Assembly: GCA_028683855.1 (NCBI GenBank)
Contig: JAQUHA010000012.1
Coordinates: 1 to 64,000 of the forward strand
From: Desulfuromonadaceae bacterium
GTDB lineage: Bacteria; Desulfobacterota; Desulfuromonadia; Geobacterales; Pseudopelobacteraceae
DNA: 64,000 nt
Reading direction: 5' to 3'
Shown: piece by piece, positions 19,478-31,022 of the stretch
Position numbering within the stretch: the stretch's first letter is position 1
Layout: each line of letters begins with the position of its first letter
Made by a program: the position numbers and the translations under genes
The notes under the pieces: generated by a model
What the model saw: only the letters and a program-made list of their open reading frames with translations
Databases searched by the model: none
Told to the model about the DNA's origin: nothing

Positions 19478-20368
19478 ATGAGCTTTAATAAACTCGAATC
19501 TGAAAGCATAGAGATAATCCGCGAGGCTGTAGCTGAAGCAGTTAATCCGGTTATGCTCTACTCAATCGGCAAGGATTCATCTGTAATGCTGCATCTTGCC
19601 CGTAAGGCATTTTATCCCGCCACTCCCCCGTTTCCACTGCTGCACGTCGACACAACCTGGAAATTTCGCGATATGTACATACACAGAGAGAAGGTGGTTG
19701 CAGAATCCGGTATGACCTTGATCACATACACCAACACTGATGGACAGACTGCAGGGGTTACACCTTTTACACATGGATCTTCGTATTACACAGATGTAAT
19801 GAAAACCGAAGCCCTTAAACAGGCTCTTGATCTTCACTCCTTTGATGTTGTTTTTGGCGGAGCGCGGCGTGACGAGGAGAAATCTCGTGCAAAGGAGCGT
19901 ATTTTTTCATTTCGTTCAGGGGGGCACAGATGGGATCCCAAAATGCAGCGCCCCGAATTGTGGAACCTTTACAATACACGCATAAGGAGTGGAGAAAGCC
20001 TACGCGTATTTCCTCTTTCGAACTGGACTGAACATGACATCTGGGAATATATACACAAGGAAAGAATCCCGATTGTGCCGCTGTATCTGGCTAAGGAACG
20101 CCCCGTAGTGCTGCGTGGGGGGATCTGGATAATGGTGGATGACGAACGCCTTCCTCTTGAACCCGGAGAGACTCCGCAGATGCGTGTGGTACGTTTCAGA
20201 ACTCTCGGCTGTTATCCGCTTACAGGAGCTATTGAAAGCAGCGCGGCAACTCTTGAGGATATAATAGCCGAAACATTCAAAGCCAGGGTCTCTGAGAGGC
20301 AGGGGCGTCTTATCGATTCAGACCAACCGGGCTCTATGGAGAAGAAGAAACAGGAGGGGTATTTCTGA
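19478..20368 (+). CDS. cysD: Sulfate adenylyltransferase subunit 2
   Basis: [44 protein letters not shown]. Confidence 0.97.
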   Translation: MSFNKLESESIEIIREAVAEAVNPVMLYSIGKDSSVMLHLARKAFYPATPPFPLLHVDTTWKFRDMYIHREKVVAESGMTLITYTNTDGQTAGVTPFTHGSSYYTDVMKTEALKQALDLHSFDVVFGGARRDEEKSRAKERIFSFRSGGHRWDPKMQRPELWNLYNTRIRSGESLRVFPLSNWTEHDIWEYIHKERIPIVPLYLAKERPVVLRGGIWIMVDDERLPLEPGETPQMRVVRFRTLGCYPLTGAIESSAATLEDIIAETFKARVSERQGRLIDSDQPGSMEKKKQEGYF

Positions 20369-22209
20369 TGACCACTATTCACTCCCCTCTCCGTTTTATT
20401 ACCTGCGGCAGCGTAGATGACGGCAAATCAACCCTTATCGGGCGGCTGCTTCACGAATCAAAATCCATTTTTGATGATCAGCTGGCAGCTCTTGAGAGTG
20501 ACTCGCGACAGCATGGTACTCAGGGGGAGGATATTGACTTTGCCCTTCTCGTAGACGGACTTCAGGCAGAACGTGAACAGGGTATAACCATTGACGTAGC
20601 TTACCGGTTTTTTGCGACAGAAAAACGTAGATTCATCGTCGCCGACACCCCCGGACACGAGCAGTACACCAGAAACATGGCAACCGGTGCATCTACCGCG
20701 GATCTGGCTATTATCCTCGTTGATGCACGAAAGGGGATTCTGACTCAGACCTGCCGACATAGCCGGATAGTCTCAATGATGGGGATCCGCCATATAGTTT
20801 TAGCGATCAACAAGATGGACCTTGTCAGTTTCAGCGAGTCATTATTTGAAAACATAGCTGCCGATTTTAAAAAGTTCGCTTCTAAACTCGGCTTTTTAAC
20901 AATTCAGGCGATTCCGTTAAGTGCTCTGGATGGGGACAATGTTGTTGTAAGCGGGCATCGCTCCCCTTGGTATCACGGTTCAACACTTCTTACATACCTT
21001 GAAGATATCGATATATCTGAGACAGAAACAACCGGCTCTTTCCGTATGCCGGTGCAGTCCGTCAATAGACCTAATTCAGATTTTCGTGGTTTTTGCGGTC
21101 GAATTGCCCAGGGTTATATTCAACCCGGAGATTCAATCCGGATTCTGCCATCAGGTCAGACCAGCAGAATAAAGCAGATAGTCGTATGGCAGGGGGAACT
21201 TGAATATGCAGAGAGTGGGGACTCTGTAACTCTTACCTTTGCGGATGAAGTGGACGTAAGCCGTGGCGATATGATCGTCTCTTCCGCGCAGCCCGCTCAG
21301 GTTGCCGATCAGTTTGAAGCGCGCCTCCTCTGGATGTCTTCTCACCCCCTGATGCCGGGACGTACATATCTGCTGAAACTCCACTCAAAAGAGGTGATAG
21401 CAACCGTAACCTCTATTAAGTACCTTGAAGATGTGAACAGCGGCGCTCATCTGGCTGCCAAATCGTTGAACCTCAATGAAATCGGCGTTGTAAATATAAG
21501 CCTTCGTCAACAGATCGCATTCGAGCCATATTCAGTCAATCGGGTTCTTGGAGGTTTCATCCTGATTGACAGGCTCACATTTGATACTGTTGGAGCCGGG
21601 ATGATAGATTTTGCCCTCAGGCGGGCTACAAACATTCATTGGCAGGCACTCGAGATAAATCGGGATTTACGGGCTAGGCTCAATAACCAGACACCCCGCT
21701 GCATCTGGTTCACAGGGCTTTCGGGGTCAGGCAAATCTACAATAGCAAATCTTCTTGATAAGCGTCTGCACGCAGACGGACGGCACACGTATATACTTGA
21801 TGGTGATAATGTCCGGCATGGATTGAACAGGGATCTTGGATTCACAGAGGCAGACAGAGTCGAGAATATACGCAGAGTTGCCGAAGTTGCAAAGCTCATG
21901 GTAGATGCCGGATTGATTGTTATGGTCTCGTTCATATCCCCTTATGCATCAGAACGAAGAATGGCAAGGGAGCTTTTTGTTGAGGGTGAATTTATAGAGG
22001 TTTTTGTAGACACGCCCCTTGAAGAGTGTGAACGACGGGATGCAAAAGGACTTTATGCAAAAGCAAGACGTGGAGAGTTAAAAAACTTTACAGGAATTGA
22101 CAGCAGTTATGAACCTCCGGAAAAACCGGAGGTTCATCTCAGAAGCGAAATTGATTCACCCGAAACCTGTATGGAACGTATATTGGCAGCAGTCAGCTTT
22201 TCTTGTTAG
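20368..22209 (+). CDS. cysNC: Bifunctional sulfate adenylyltransferase subunit 1/adenylylsulfate kinase
   Basis: 613 aa; [33 protein letters not shown]-terminal [21 protein letters not shown] kinase. Confidence 0.97.
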   Translation: MTTIHSPLRFITCGSVDDGKSTLIGRLLHESKSIFDDQLAALESDSRQHGTQGEDIDFALLVDGLQAEREQGITIDVAYRFFATEKRRFIVADTPGHEQYTRNMATGASTADLAIILVDARKGILTQTCRHSRIVSMMGIRHIVLAINKMDLVSFSESLFENIAADFKKFASKLGFLTIQAIPLSALDGDNVVVSGHRSPWYHGSTLLTYLEDIDISETETTGSFRMPVQSVNRPNSDFRGFCGRIAQGYIQPGDSIRILPSGQTSRIKQIVVWQGELEYAESGDSVTLTFADEVDVSRGDMIVSSAQPAQVADQFEARLLWMSSHPLMPGRTYLLKLHSKEVIATVTSIKYLEDVNSGAHLAAKSLNLNEIGVVNISLRQQIAFEPYSVNRVLGGFILIDRLTFDTVGAGMIDFALRRATNIHWQALEINRDLRARLNNQTPRCIWFTGLSGSGKSTIANLLDKRLHADGRHTYILDGDNVRHGLNRDLGFTEADRVENIRRVAEVAKLMVDAGLIVMVSFISPYASERRMARELFVEGEFIEVFVDTPLEECERRDAKGLYAKARRGELKNFTGIDSSYEPPEKPEVHLRSEIDSPETCMERILAAVSFSC

Positions 22210-22420
22210 CGTCCTCACTTTTTGGTTTTATCTCAATCTCATCCTTCCCCTCTGAGGCTTTCTTGAAATTGCGGATGCTCTTGCCAAGTGCGCCCCCTAT
22301 TTCAGGAAGCTTTCCAGCTCCAAAAACTACAAGTACTATAACCAGTATAACTATCAATTCCGGCATTCCGAAACCAAACATTCTGCCCCCTCTGAACCCT
22401 CTTTGTATTGATGGTGGCAC
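22193..22420 (-). CDS. tatA: Sec-independent translocase protein TatA/TatE
   Basis: [41 protein letters not shown]. Confidence 0.95.
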   Translation of the reverse strand: MPPSIQRGFRGGRMFGFGMPELIVILVIVLVVFGAGKLPEIGGALGKSIRNFKKASEGKDEIEIKPKSEDANKKS

Positions 22421-22518
22421 TATCTCATTGACTCAACAAAAAATCAAGTGTTGCGAAATATGGATTCTCGCGACAAAGCGGGAGGCAGAGGATGTTATTA
22501 ACGGAATAATGTTTGGTT

Positions 22519-22538
22519 AAACAGGTAGTTACCTGTTT
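22519..22538. promoter_or_regulatory. Perfect 9-bp-arm palindrome upstream of MCP gene, possible operator
   Basis: AAACAGGTA-GT-TACCTGTTT, about 85 bp before the MCP start. Confidence 0.35.
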
Positions 22539-22621
22539 TAAAGTAATAGCCAGATTGATTGACACTCTTTTTGTCGCATGGTACAACTGAGCCCACTAAA
22601 TAATCGACTGGAAGGTCGTAA

Positions 22622-24289
22622 ATGACAAACATACCCTACAAAACTGTTGCAGCTGTCAGGAGCAGAATCCTGATACTATCTCTGCTCTCTTCGGGAATAG
22701 TTGGAATAATCTCTGTTCTGACCGGTTCAGGCTCAACCATCTTTATTGCAGTAATATTGACGGCTCTCGTTTGTGCATTTCTCTCCTTAAATGTACTGAA
22801 TAAGCTTCTTGCCGGTATTCGTACCGATCAGAATCTGCTTCTCGATGAGCTCCTGCCGACAACTGATCGTTCGTTCTATGATACCGAACCTGACAAACTT
22901 AGGGGCATCTTTTCCGTGCACCATCTTCTTGCAGACTCGATTGAGTCAGCGCAGAAAGAGAACAGAAGGCAGCGGGATCTGATATTGTCAGCGAAAGAGA
23001 AACTGCAGCTATTAATCACCACCCTCTCAACAGCTGACGAGAAAGATGCGGCAAAAGTCCGTGAGGCTGTTAACGCCATTGAACTTCTTAACAGAGAATA
23101 CTCAGTAGTGATTGCGGAAATTGAGGAGCTTTCAGGGCGCACCGACGAAAGAGCATCGATTTCAACTGAGATGAGCGCAACTACTGACGCAATTGCCGAG
23201 AATATTAATCACTACTCCAACTCTGTGCTTGAAACATCCAACTCTATTGAACTTATGGCGCGGGCAACCCGCGAGACGGCAGAGAATATTCGGGCGTTAT
23301 CCTCTTCAACAGAGCAGACTGTCGCATCAATTAATATAATAAGTGCGTCTCAGAACAAGGTAAGGGATAATTCTGAAAAAAGTGCCGCTGTATCGGAGAA
23401 TGTAAGGGCACAGACACAGCAGGGTCTGCACAGCATGGCTGCAACAATGAAGGCGATGCAGGAGATATCAATCAGCAACGAAGAGTCATTTGAGTCAATA
23501 AACCGTCTTTCACGCTACTCCGCCCGGGTGGGTGAATTTCTTGCGGTTATTCAGGAGGTTGTTGAGCAGACGAATCTTCTCTCGCTAAACGCATCAATTA
23601 TTGCTGCCCAGGCAGGGGCGAGAGGGCGTGCTTTTGCGGTCGTTGCAGAAGAGGTGCGCGCACTCGCGAGGCGCACATCAGCCTCGACAAAAGAGATAGA
23701 AGACCTTGTCCGCAACATTCAGAAGGAGACCTCATGTGTACAACGCTCCGTAACACAGGGGAAGGACAGGGTTAAGCAGGGGGTTAAAATTTGCGGAATG
23801 GCTAACAGCGCGCTTGAGGCAATATCCATAAGTTCGGAAGATGCTTTCAAAATGGTTTCAAGTATTGTAGTTGAAACATCTGAACAGGCTGCCAGTATAA
23901 ATCGAATTACAGAAGAGGCTGAAAAAAACCTGGAAAGGGTTCAGCAGATTACTATCGCCACAGAACACCAGCAGCAGAGCAGCAGCGTAATTGTAAGAAA
24001 TCTGGGACAGATGCGGGAACTTGCACACAGGATTAACTCCTCTGCACAGGAGCAGGCAAAGGGAAATCGACTCTACCTGAAAAGCATAATGGAAGATAAC
24101 GATCGAACCAAGGATCTTAACAGCGAGGCTGCTCATCAGATTGCACTTGCAAATCAGGCAGTTACAGCCATCAAAGGTGTTGAGGAACAGATTCTGGCGA
24201 AAAGCGTTGAAAGCCTGTTGCTTGTGGACCTCCTCAAATCCATGCTTGATTTCGACAGTTGCAATGCAGATAAAGAGCCTGAAATATAG
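22622..24289 (+). CDS. Methyl-accepting chemotaxis protein
   Basis: 555 aa; two N-terminal TM segments, EVVEQTNLLSLNASIIAAQAGARGRAFAVVAEEVRALARRT hairpin. Confidence 0.95.
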   Translation: MTNIPYKTVAAVRSRILILSLLSSGIVGIISVLTGSGSTIFIAVILTALVCAFLSLNVLNKLLAGIRTDQNLLLDELLPTTDRSFYDTEPDKLRGIFSVHHLLADSIESAQKENRRQRDLILSAKEKLQLLITTLSTADEKDAAKVREAVNAIELLNREYSVVIAEIEELSGRTDERASISTEMSATTDAIAENINHYSNSVLETSNSIELMARATRETAENIRALSSSTEQTVASINIISASQNKVRDNSEKSAAVSENVRAQTQQGLHSMAATMKAMQEISISNEESFESINRLSRYSARVGEFLAVIQEVVEQTNLLSLNASIIAAQAGARGRAFAVVAEEVRALARRTSASTKEIEDLVRNIQKETSCVQRSVTQGKDRVKQGVKICGMANSALEAISISSEDAFKMVSSIVVETSEQAASINRITEEAEKNLERVQQITIATEHQQQSSSVIVRNLGQMRELAHRINSSAQEQAKGNRLYLKSIMEDNDRTKDLNSEAAHQIALANQAVTAIKGVEEQILAKSVESLLLVDLLKSMLDFDSCNADKEPEI

Positions 24290-24371
24290 GCTGAAGAAAA
24301 TGTTCAGGAGATATAGATTATTACTCTTTCTATTTTCTGTTCCGCTCCATCCTGACATTTCTAATTCCAAT

Positions 24372-24405
24372 AAAAAAAGCCCCTCAAAATAAGGGGCTTT
24401 TTTTA
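24372..24405. terminator. Bidirectional rho-independent terminator between MCP and leuD
   Basis: aaaaaaaGCCCCTcaaaataAGGGGCttttttt. Confidence 0.85.
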
Positions 24406-24432
24406 TTGAAGATACTTAGCAGAGAAGTGAGA

Positions 24433-24960
24433 TCAGTATTTCTGATCTGCGTAATCCACCCAGCCGCCGGCAAGAACCAACGCCTTGTCGAATGGTGAAA
24501 TCTCGAACTTAAAAGTTTTCTGTTTCCCGCCACCATGCATGGTAAGAGTTTCGTTTTCAATATCAATTGTCATCTCAGCATCAACATCGGATGAGTGAGA
24601 AAATATTAGGTCAAGATCCGCTTTCGGAAGTTCTATTGCAGCCATGCCGCAGTTGAACATATTCTGCCTGAAGATACGGGCAAATGATTCGGCAATTACT
24701 GCCGTAATACCGTTCACCTCAAAGACCCACGGTGCGTGTTCACGAGAAGAGCCGCAACCAAAATTAGCTCTGGATAGAATCACCCTCGCATTCAGGGTCT
24801 TTGCCCCTTTCGGATCAAATCCCGGCAGTTTTAAGTCTTCAAGTATATAAGGCTTCAGATCTTCCTTCGTAATTTCGGTCAGATACTTAGCCGGTATTAT
24901 TTCGTCTGTGTTGATGTCGCTACGGTCAAGAAAGAGGACAGATCCTCCGAATGCTTTCAT
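24433..24960 (-). CDS. leuD: 3-isopropylmalate dehydratase small subunit
   Basis: LDRSDINTDEIIPAKYL, RANFGCGSSREHAPWV. Confidence 0.92.
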   Translation of the reverse strand: MKAFGGSVLFLDRSDINTDEIIPAKYLTEITKEDLKPYILEDLKLPGFDPKGAKTLNARVILSRANFGCGSSREHAPWVFEVNGITAVIAESFARIFRQNMFNCGMAAIELPKADLDLIFSHSSDVDAEMTIDIENETLTMHGGGKQKTFKFEISPFDKALVLAGGWVDYADQKY

Positions 24961-24974
24961 AGGTAAACTCCTTA

Positions 24975-26258
24975 TTATAGATAATTCCTGGGGTCAGCTA
25001 TTTTCCCCTCAATGGCGCTGGCTGCAGCTGTTGCCGGAGACATGAGGTGAACCATCCCCCCCTTCCCCATTCGCCCCATGAAGTTGCGATTTGTTGTTGA
25101 TGCACAGACTTCACCGTCGGCAAGCACCCCGTTACTCATTCCAAGACAGGCACCGCAGGTAGGGTTTGTTACGCAGAAACCTGCTTCCATAAAAATATCG
25201 ATAAGCCCCTCTTTAATAGCCTGCTGCTGAATTTTAGGAGTAGCAGGTGAGAGTATCCCCCTTACGTTCGGCGCAATCTTTTTACCCTTCAAAATCTCAG
25301 CTGCAATACGCAGGTCTTCAAGCCGTCCGTTAGTACATGATCCGATGTAAACCTGATCAAGCGGAGTTCCTGCAATCTCGGATACTGTTTTGACCTGATC
25401 CGGTTTGTAGCCGAATGTTATAGTCGGCTCCAGCTTTGCTACGTCAATCTCGATAATCTGATCATAGCTTGCATCAGCATCGGCTCGCCATTGCGAATAT
25501 TCGGCAACTGCCGCCTCCCTGCTGGCAAAATCGCCCTGAATAAACGGCCAGAGATAGTCGACAGTTGTCATGTCCGGCTGACAGATGCCGGAAGTGCCGC
25601 CAGCTTCAATTGCCATATTGCAAAGCGTCATACGCGATTCCATACTCATTGAATCAATGGTTGAACCGTGAAACTCCATAACCCTGTCGGTTGCACCGTT
25701 AACCCCAATTCTGCCGATTATGTGCAGAATAACATCCTTGGCATATACACCCTTCGGTAGTGCTCCGTTTACGTTGAACTTGATTGTCTGCGGCTGCCGG
25801 AAAGCGCAGACCCCTTTCAGAATACCAACTTCCAGATCAGTTGTGCCGATACCGGCGGCAAATGCACCGAAAGCCCCATGTGTACAGGTATGGGAATCGC
25901 CCATAATAACCGTGTAGCCCGGCCGGATAAAACCGCACTCAGGGAAAAGTGCATGGCACACACCGTTCGCACCTATGTCAAAGAAATCCTTAATGTCATG
26001 GCGCCGCGCCCAATCGCGGAGTATTTTAGCCTGGGTAGCCGTTTTTGTATCCTTACTCGGTGTTACATGATCAATTACCGCTTTGATCTTTGTTGAATCA
26101 AAGACACGATCTTTACCACGACGGATCAGGTCATCAATAGCAATCGGCGTAGTAATCTCATGGCAGAGCACAGCATCCAGACTGAGAACTTTTGTGCCTG
26201 GGAAAGGCTCATTTACCAGATGAGCCTCAAAAATCTTTTCTGCAGTTGTTTTACCCAT
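24975..26258 (-). CDS. leuC: 3-isopropylmalate dehydratase large subunit
   Basis: IMGDSHTCTHGAFGAFAAGIGTTDLEVG, YIGSCTNGRLEDL, PTCGACLGMSNG. Confidence 0.93.
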   Translation of the reverse strand: MGKTTAEKIFEAHLVNEPFPGTKVLSLDAVLCHEITTPIAIDDLIRRGKDRVFDSTKIKAVIDHVTPSKDTKTATQAKILRDWARRHDIKDFFDIGANGVCHALFPECGFIRPGYTVIMGDSHTCTHGAFGAFAAGIGTTDLEVGILKGVCAFRQPQTIKFNVNGALPKGVYAKDVILHIIGRIGVNGATDRVMEFHGSTIDSMSMESRMTLCNMAIEAGGTSGICQPDMTTVDYLWPFIQGDFASREAAVAEYSQWRADADASYDQIIEIDVAKLEPTITFGYKPDQVKTVSEIAGTPLDQVYIGSCTNGRLEDLRIAAEILKGKKIAPNVRGILSPATPKIQQQAIKEGLIDIFMEAGFCVTNPTCGACLGMSNGVLADGEVCASTTNRNFMGRMGKGGMVHLMSPATAAASAIEGKIADPRNYL

Positions 26259-26431
26259 ATTTTAGCCTCACATTGATTCAGAATTGCCGCAGTTGTATCA
26301 TAACTGACCGGATAATGTAAACTGGTGAACTTTTTTTTGATACCGTAATATCGACGCCACATAGGATTTTGCATGGAAAAGAGGCTCAAGAATGTTATAA
26401 GAGGAACAAAATCATATATCAGGATCCTATT

Positions 26432-27181
26432 ATGAACCATGAATATCTAAAAGAACTACTGAACTCCGTTCAGGGTGGTGATTTAACAGTTGATGATGCA
26501 ATGACTCAATTACAGCACTTACCCTATCAGGATATCGGCTGTGCTCAGATCGACCATCACCGCCAACTGCGTCAGGGTATGCCTGAAATGATCTACGGCG
26601 AAGGAAAAACAGCCGCACAGATATCGGCAATTGCAAAAGCTATATCAGAAAGAAGAAGCAACGTCCTGGTAACCCGCCTCGGGATTGAAAAAGCTGAAAC
26701 ACTTATAAATGAGTTCCCCGGAGCGACATATCATTCTGATGCCCGCTGTCTCACGCTGGAGCATAAATCACCCGAGCAGAACGGCAAAGGGACGATTCTT
26801 GTCGTATCTGCAGGAACTTCAGATATTCCTGTTGCTTCAGAAGCCGTTGTAACTGCGCGTTTTTTAGGGAACAGGGTCGAACAGATCTACGATGTAGGGG
26901 TAGCCGGAATTCACAGACTGCTCGCCCGTGCTGAACAGCTGACGGCAGCCTCAGTAATAATAGTTGTTGCAGGCATGGAGGGGGCACTCCCCTCAGTAAT
27001 CGGCGGACTGGTGGATAAACCGGTGATAGCAGTCCCGACCTCTGTCGGTTATGGCGCCTCTTTCGGCGGAATAGCAGCTCTCCTTGGGATGCTCAACTCA
27101 TGCGCCTCAGGAGTCACGGTTGTCAACATTGATAACGGCTTCGGCGCAGCCTGCGCCGCAAACCTCATAAACCGGTTGTGA
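26432..27181 (+). CDS. larB: Nickel-pincer cofactor biosynthesis protein LarB
   Basis: [71 protein letters not shown]. Confidence 0.93.
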   Translation: MNHEYLKELLNSVQGGDLTVDDAMTQLQHLPYQDIGCAQIDHHRQLRQGMPEMIYGEGKTAAQISAIAKAISERRSNVLVTRLGIEKAETLINEFPGATYHSDARCLTLEHKSPEQNGKGTILVVSAGTSDIPVASEAVVTARFLGNRVEQIYDVGVAGIHRLLARAEQLTAASVIIVVAGMEGALPSVIGGLVDKPVIAVPTSVGYGASFGGIAALLGMLNSCASGVTVVNIDNGFGAACAANLINRL

Positions 27182-27184
27182 CGT

Positions 27185-28363
27185 ATGATTCTTTATCTTG
27201 ATTGCTACGCCGGAATATCCGGAGACATGACAGTAGCAGCACTGATCGATCTTGGTGTGCCGCTCGAATATATCAGCAGTGAGTTGAGCAGACTGGGCAT
27301 CCCCGAAAATTCATACACCCTTTCTGCCAACCGTACCGAAAGGCATTCGATATCGGCTCTGAAATTCGATGTAGCACTCTCCAACTATCAGACGCATCGA
27401 AAATACTCCGATATTGCGGCTATGATATCGAACAGCTCACTATCTGACGCTGTCAGGAGCCGGTCACAATCGGTGTTTCGCAGATTGGCTGAAGCAGAAT
27501 CTAAAGTACATAACGTGCCAATTGAAAATGTACATTTTCACGAAGTCGGTGCAGTTGATTCAATAGTTGATATTGTTGCAACAACCATTGCTCTTGATTT
27601 TCTGAATATTAAAGAGATATACGCATCTCCGTTGCCTCTGGGGAGCGGTTTTGTGGATAGCGCTCACGGCCGCCTCCCTCTCCCCGCTCCGGCGACCGCA
27701 GAGCTGATGCAGGGTATTCCGGTCCATACCGGGTGCGGTCCAGGCGAAAGGGTGACCCCTACCGGAGCTGCAATAGTAGCCGCCCTTGCATCCGGTTTTG
27801 GAAAACAGCCACCCATGATCCTCAATAAAACCGGATCAGGAGCAGGGGGGAAGGATTTCCCCGACTGCCCCAATATTATGCGGGCGTTTCTTGGCAAACC
27901 TATCCAGAAAACGGGGGAGAGCGAGAGGGTGATAGTCGTTGACTGCAACATTGATGACTCTACAGCTGAAATACTGGGCTACACAATGGGACTTCTATTT
28001 GACGCAGGGGCTCTCGATGTCTGGTTTACGCCGATTCAGATGAAGAAAAACCGGCCGGCTACAATGTTCTCATTTCTCTGCAGGTCAGACCATCTTGAAA
28101 AGTTAACAGGCATACTTCTTTCTGAAACATCAGCCATTGGACTTCGCTATTATGAGGCGGACCGGATTGTTTTGAAGAGAAGGGTTGTTGAACAGCAGAC
28201 AGAATTTGGTGCTGTGCGTTTCAAACAGGCACTTGATAAAAACGGAAATATTCTTCGCAACTCTCCTGAGTTTGAGGACTGCCGTCGGATCGCCGGCAAA
28301 TTGCATATTCCATACAGCTCAGTAATACAGAAACTGCAGAGTGCAGGAGCAGACCACACATGA
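27185..28363 (+). CDS. larC: Nickel-pincer cofactor biosynthesis protein LarC
   Basis: [39 protein letters not shown]. Confidence 0.93.
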   Translation: MILYLDCYAGISGDMTVAALIDLGVPLEYISSELSRLGIPENSYTLSANRTERHSISALKFDVALSNYQTHRKYSDIAAMISNSSLSDAVRSRSQSVFRRLAEAESKVHNVPIENVHFHEVGAVDSIVDIVATTIALDFLNIKEIYASPLPLGSGFVDSAHGRLPLPAPATAELMQGIPVHTGCGPGERVTPTGAAIVAALASGFGKQPPMILNKTGSGAGGKDFPDCPNIMRAFLGKPIQKTGESERVIVVDCNIDDSTAEILGYTMGLLFDAGALDVWFTPIQMKKNRPATMFSFLCRSDHLEKLTGILLSETSAIGLRYYEADRIVLKRRVVEQQTEFGAVRFKQALDKNGNILRNSPEFEDCRRIAGKLHIPYSSVIQKLQSAGADHT

Positions 28364-29604
28364 GAATTTCAACATTGAGCATAGGTGATGAACTGATCTG
28401 CGGAGAGGTAACGGACACCAACGCCGGCACAATCGCCGCAACCCTCCTCAATGAAGGCTTAAGAATCCAGCGGCATCTTGCCGTCGGGGACAACGAGCAG
28501 GATATTATCGGAGCTTTGAATGATCTGGGGCGGATAAGTGATGCGGTTATTATCACCGGAGGTCTTGGACCGACAGCTGACGACATGACATCCAGAGCAG
28601 CAGCTCGTTCAACAGGGAGACGGCTTATTATAAATGAAGTCGCTCGAAACCACGTTCGTAGAATGTCCGAAAAACTCGAAAATCTCATCGTATGCCCTCT
28701 TGGTGACAAGCAGGCGATGATCCCCACAAAATCCGCTTTAATTCCGAACCCAAACGGAACCGCCTGCGGTTTTCACCTCATGCATAATGGCTGCTTCATG
28801 TTTTTTATGCCTGGCGTCCCCTCGGAAATGCTTGCAATGCTGAAAGAGACCGTAATTCCATTCATCACCGCTAGAGTACCCCAGAAAAGGTCAATCCGTT
28901 CGTTCACCCTTAATATATTCGGTCCCTGTGAAGCCGAGGTTGATGAACTGCTGCTCGGAATAGCCAAACCTGAACATGGTCTTACACTCGGTATATGCGT
29001 TACCTTTCCATCCATCCGCGTAACTCTGCGTGCCGAAGCCGAAAACCCCGAAGCAGCAACAGGGCTTCTTCAGGCTGCATCTGATCTTGCGATAGAGCGC
29101 CTTAAGGATTACTGCTACTCAACCGGCGAAACCGGCATGGATGAAGCTGTTGCAGCTTTATTCAGAGAAAACTCAATGACTCTCTCGCTTGCAGAGTCGT
29201 GCAGTGGCGGTCTGATTTCAAAGCGGATTACAGATATCCCGGGTAGTTCCGGCTATTTTCTGGAAGGGTTGGTTACATACTCGAACAGCGCAAAAACACG
29301 ACTTCTTGAAATCGATACCGACATACTGAACCGTTATGGTGCAGTAAGCTCCGAATGCGCCTCGGCAATGGCTAAAGGGGTTAGAAAATGCTCCGGAGCT
29401 GATATTGGACTTGCCGTTACCGGCATTGCCGGCCCGAACGGAGTCAGCGAGGAAAAACCTGCCGGCACGGTATTTATTTCGCTTGCGGCATCGGACGGCT
29501 GCTGGACAAAGCGTTTCCAGTTCAATGGGAACAGAGATGAAATACGTACACTTACCGCATGGACATCACTTGACTGGTTGCGCCGCTATCTCCTTAAACA
29601 TTAG
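28360..29604 (+). CDS. cinA: CinA-like protein
   Basis: [55 protein letters not shown]. Confidence 0.95.
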   Translation: MRISTLSIGDELICGEVTDTNAGTIAATLLNEGLRIQRHLAVGDNEQDIIGALNDLGRISDAVIITGGLGPTADDMTSRAAARSTGRRLIINEVARNHVRRMSEKLENLIVCPLGDKQAMIPTKSALIPNPNGTACGFHLMHNGCFMFFMPGVPSEMLAMLKETVIPFITARVPQKRSIRSFTLNIFGPCEAEVDELLLGIAKPEHGLTLGICVTFPSIRVTLRAEAENPEAATGLLQAASDLAIERLKDYCYSTGETGMDEAVAALFRENSMTLSLAESCSGGLISKRITDIPGSSGYFLEGLVTYSNSAKTRLLEIDTDILNRYGAVSSECASAMAKGVRKCSGADIGLAVTGIAGPNGVSEEKPAGTVFISLAASDGCWTKRFQFNGNRDEIRTLTAWTSLDWLRRYLLKH

Positions 29605-29722
29605 CTCTGCAGTCACTCAGACCAGAACATGGCGGCATAAATCAGACTTCTTACTATTTGACTAAAATCACTAATAATGTCAAAAAGAGCACCTGGATTT
29701 AAAAAACAAAAGGAGTCGTTAA

Positions 29723-30004
29723 ATGGCTAAAGCATCGGCACGCCACATACTTGTGGCAACAAAAGAAGCGTGTGAATCTCTTAAAACTAAAATTGAGGCG
29801 GGAGAAGATTTTGCCGCCTGTGCAAAAGAGCACTCTCAATGCCCATCAGGCAGAGATGGAGGCGCTCTTGGCGAATTCAGCCCGGGACAGATGGTAAAAG
29901 AGTTCGATACCGTTGTTTTTACCGGAGAAGTCGGTAAAGTACTCGGTCCCGTACAGACCCAGTTCGGCTATCATCTGATCGAAGTCACCAATCGCACCCC
30001 ATAA
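29723..30004 (+). CDS. Parvulin-type peptidyl-prolyl isomerase
   Basis: 93 aa; [55 protein letters not shown]. Confidence 0.95.
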   Translation: MAKASARHILVATKEACESLKTKIEAGEDFAACAKEHSQCPSGRDGGALGEFSPGQMVKEFDTVVFTGEVGKVLGPVQTQFGYHLIEVTNRTP

Positions 30005-30020
30005 ATCCGAGGAGCAGAAC

Positions 30021-30893
30021 ATGAAGTTACTTGATGGAAAAGTATGCGCGGACAGCCTTGTAGCTGATATCTCAAGGAGAGTTGCCGGATATGTTGATTC
30101 CGGACTGCGTAAACCGCACATGACCGTTATCCTGGTCGGTGAACACGCGCCAAGCGAATCCTACGTCAAGTCCAAGATTAAATCGTGCGAAAATGCCGGT
30201 TTTGAGAGCGCCCTGCTCCGGTTTCCGGAAAGTGTTACCGAAACTGAACTGCTCGAAAAAATAGCAGCGATCAACGCAGACCACGCAACCGACGGCTTGA
30301 TTGTTCAGCTTCCGGTACCAAACCATATCAACTCGCAGAACATAATAAACGCAATCGATCCGGAAAAGGATATCGACGGTTTCCATCCGACAAACTTCGG
30401 AAGAATGACCCTTGGGCAGAAGGCATTTCGACCGGCGACCGCCTACGGTATCTGCAAACTTCTCCAGTTCTACGAAATCCCTGTCAAAGCGAAGCACTGC
30501 GTAGTAATCGGACGATCAAACATAGTCGGCAAACCAATTTCCATAATGCTCTCAAACGATTTTGAAATCGGAAATGCAACAGTTACCCTCACGCACATTG
30601 AAACCCCGCGCGAACTCCTGCTGGACGAAACCAGACGCGCAGACATCATAATTGTAGCAGTCGGCATACCGGGATTTGTTACGGAGGATATGATTAAAGA
30701 TGGTGTAGTAATGATTGACGTCGGAATAAACCGCCTGCAGACCGGCAAGCTCGTAGGTGACGTTGACTTTGAAAACGTCAGCAAAAAGTGTTCATGGATA
30801 ACACCTGTACCGGGGGGTGTCGGAAGAATGACAGTCGCGGCACTTATGATCAATACGCTCATGGCGTACCAGAATAACTTTGATCTGGCATAA
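30021..30893 (+). CDS. folD: Methylenetetrahydrofolate dehydrogenase/cyclohydrolase
   Basis: [55 protein letters not shown]. Confidence 0.97.
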   Translation: MKLLDGKVCADSLVADISRRVAGYVDSGLRKPHMTVILVGEHAPSESYVKSKIKSCENAGFESALLRFPESVTETELLEKIAAINADHATDGLIVQLPVPNHINSQNIINAIDPEKDIDGFHPTNFGRMTLGQKAFRPATAYGICKLLQFYEIPVKAKHCVVIGRSNIVGKPISIMLSNDFEIGNATVTLTHIETPRELLLDETRRADIIIVAVGIPGFVTEDMIKDGVVMIDVGINRLQTGKLVGDVDFENVSKKCSWITPVPGGVGRMTVAALMINTLMAYQNNFDLA

Positions 30894-30919
30894 AAAGCAG
30901 AGACCTCGAACATCTGAAA

Positions 30920-30947
30920 GGGTGGCTCCGGTTACCGGCTGCCACCC
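30920..30947 (+). terminator. Strong hairpin after folD, possible terminator without long U tract
   Basis: GGGTGGCtCCGGttaCCGGctGCCACCC. Confidence 0.5.
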
Positions 30948-31022
30948 CTGCTGCCACACAGCAGCTTTTCCCTCCTCCCCCAATTCTCCACACCAACCAA
31001 GCAGAACCTTACAGGAACCTTT

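Noticed and set aside
22193-22209. Convergent overlap of cysNC and tatA as a possible novel antisense regulation
   Set aside because: A 17-bp tail-to-tail overlap is common in compact genomes; no further evidence.
27185-28363. Programmed frameshift in larC as in Lactobacillus larC1/larC2
   Set aside because: LarC is one continuous 392-aa ORF here.
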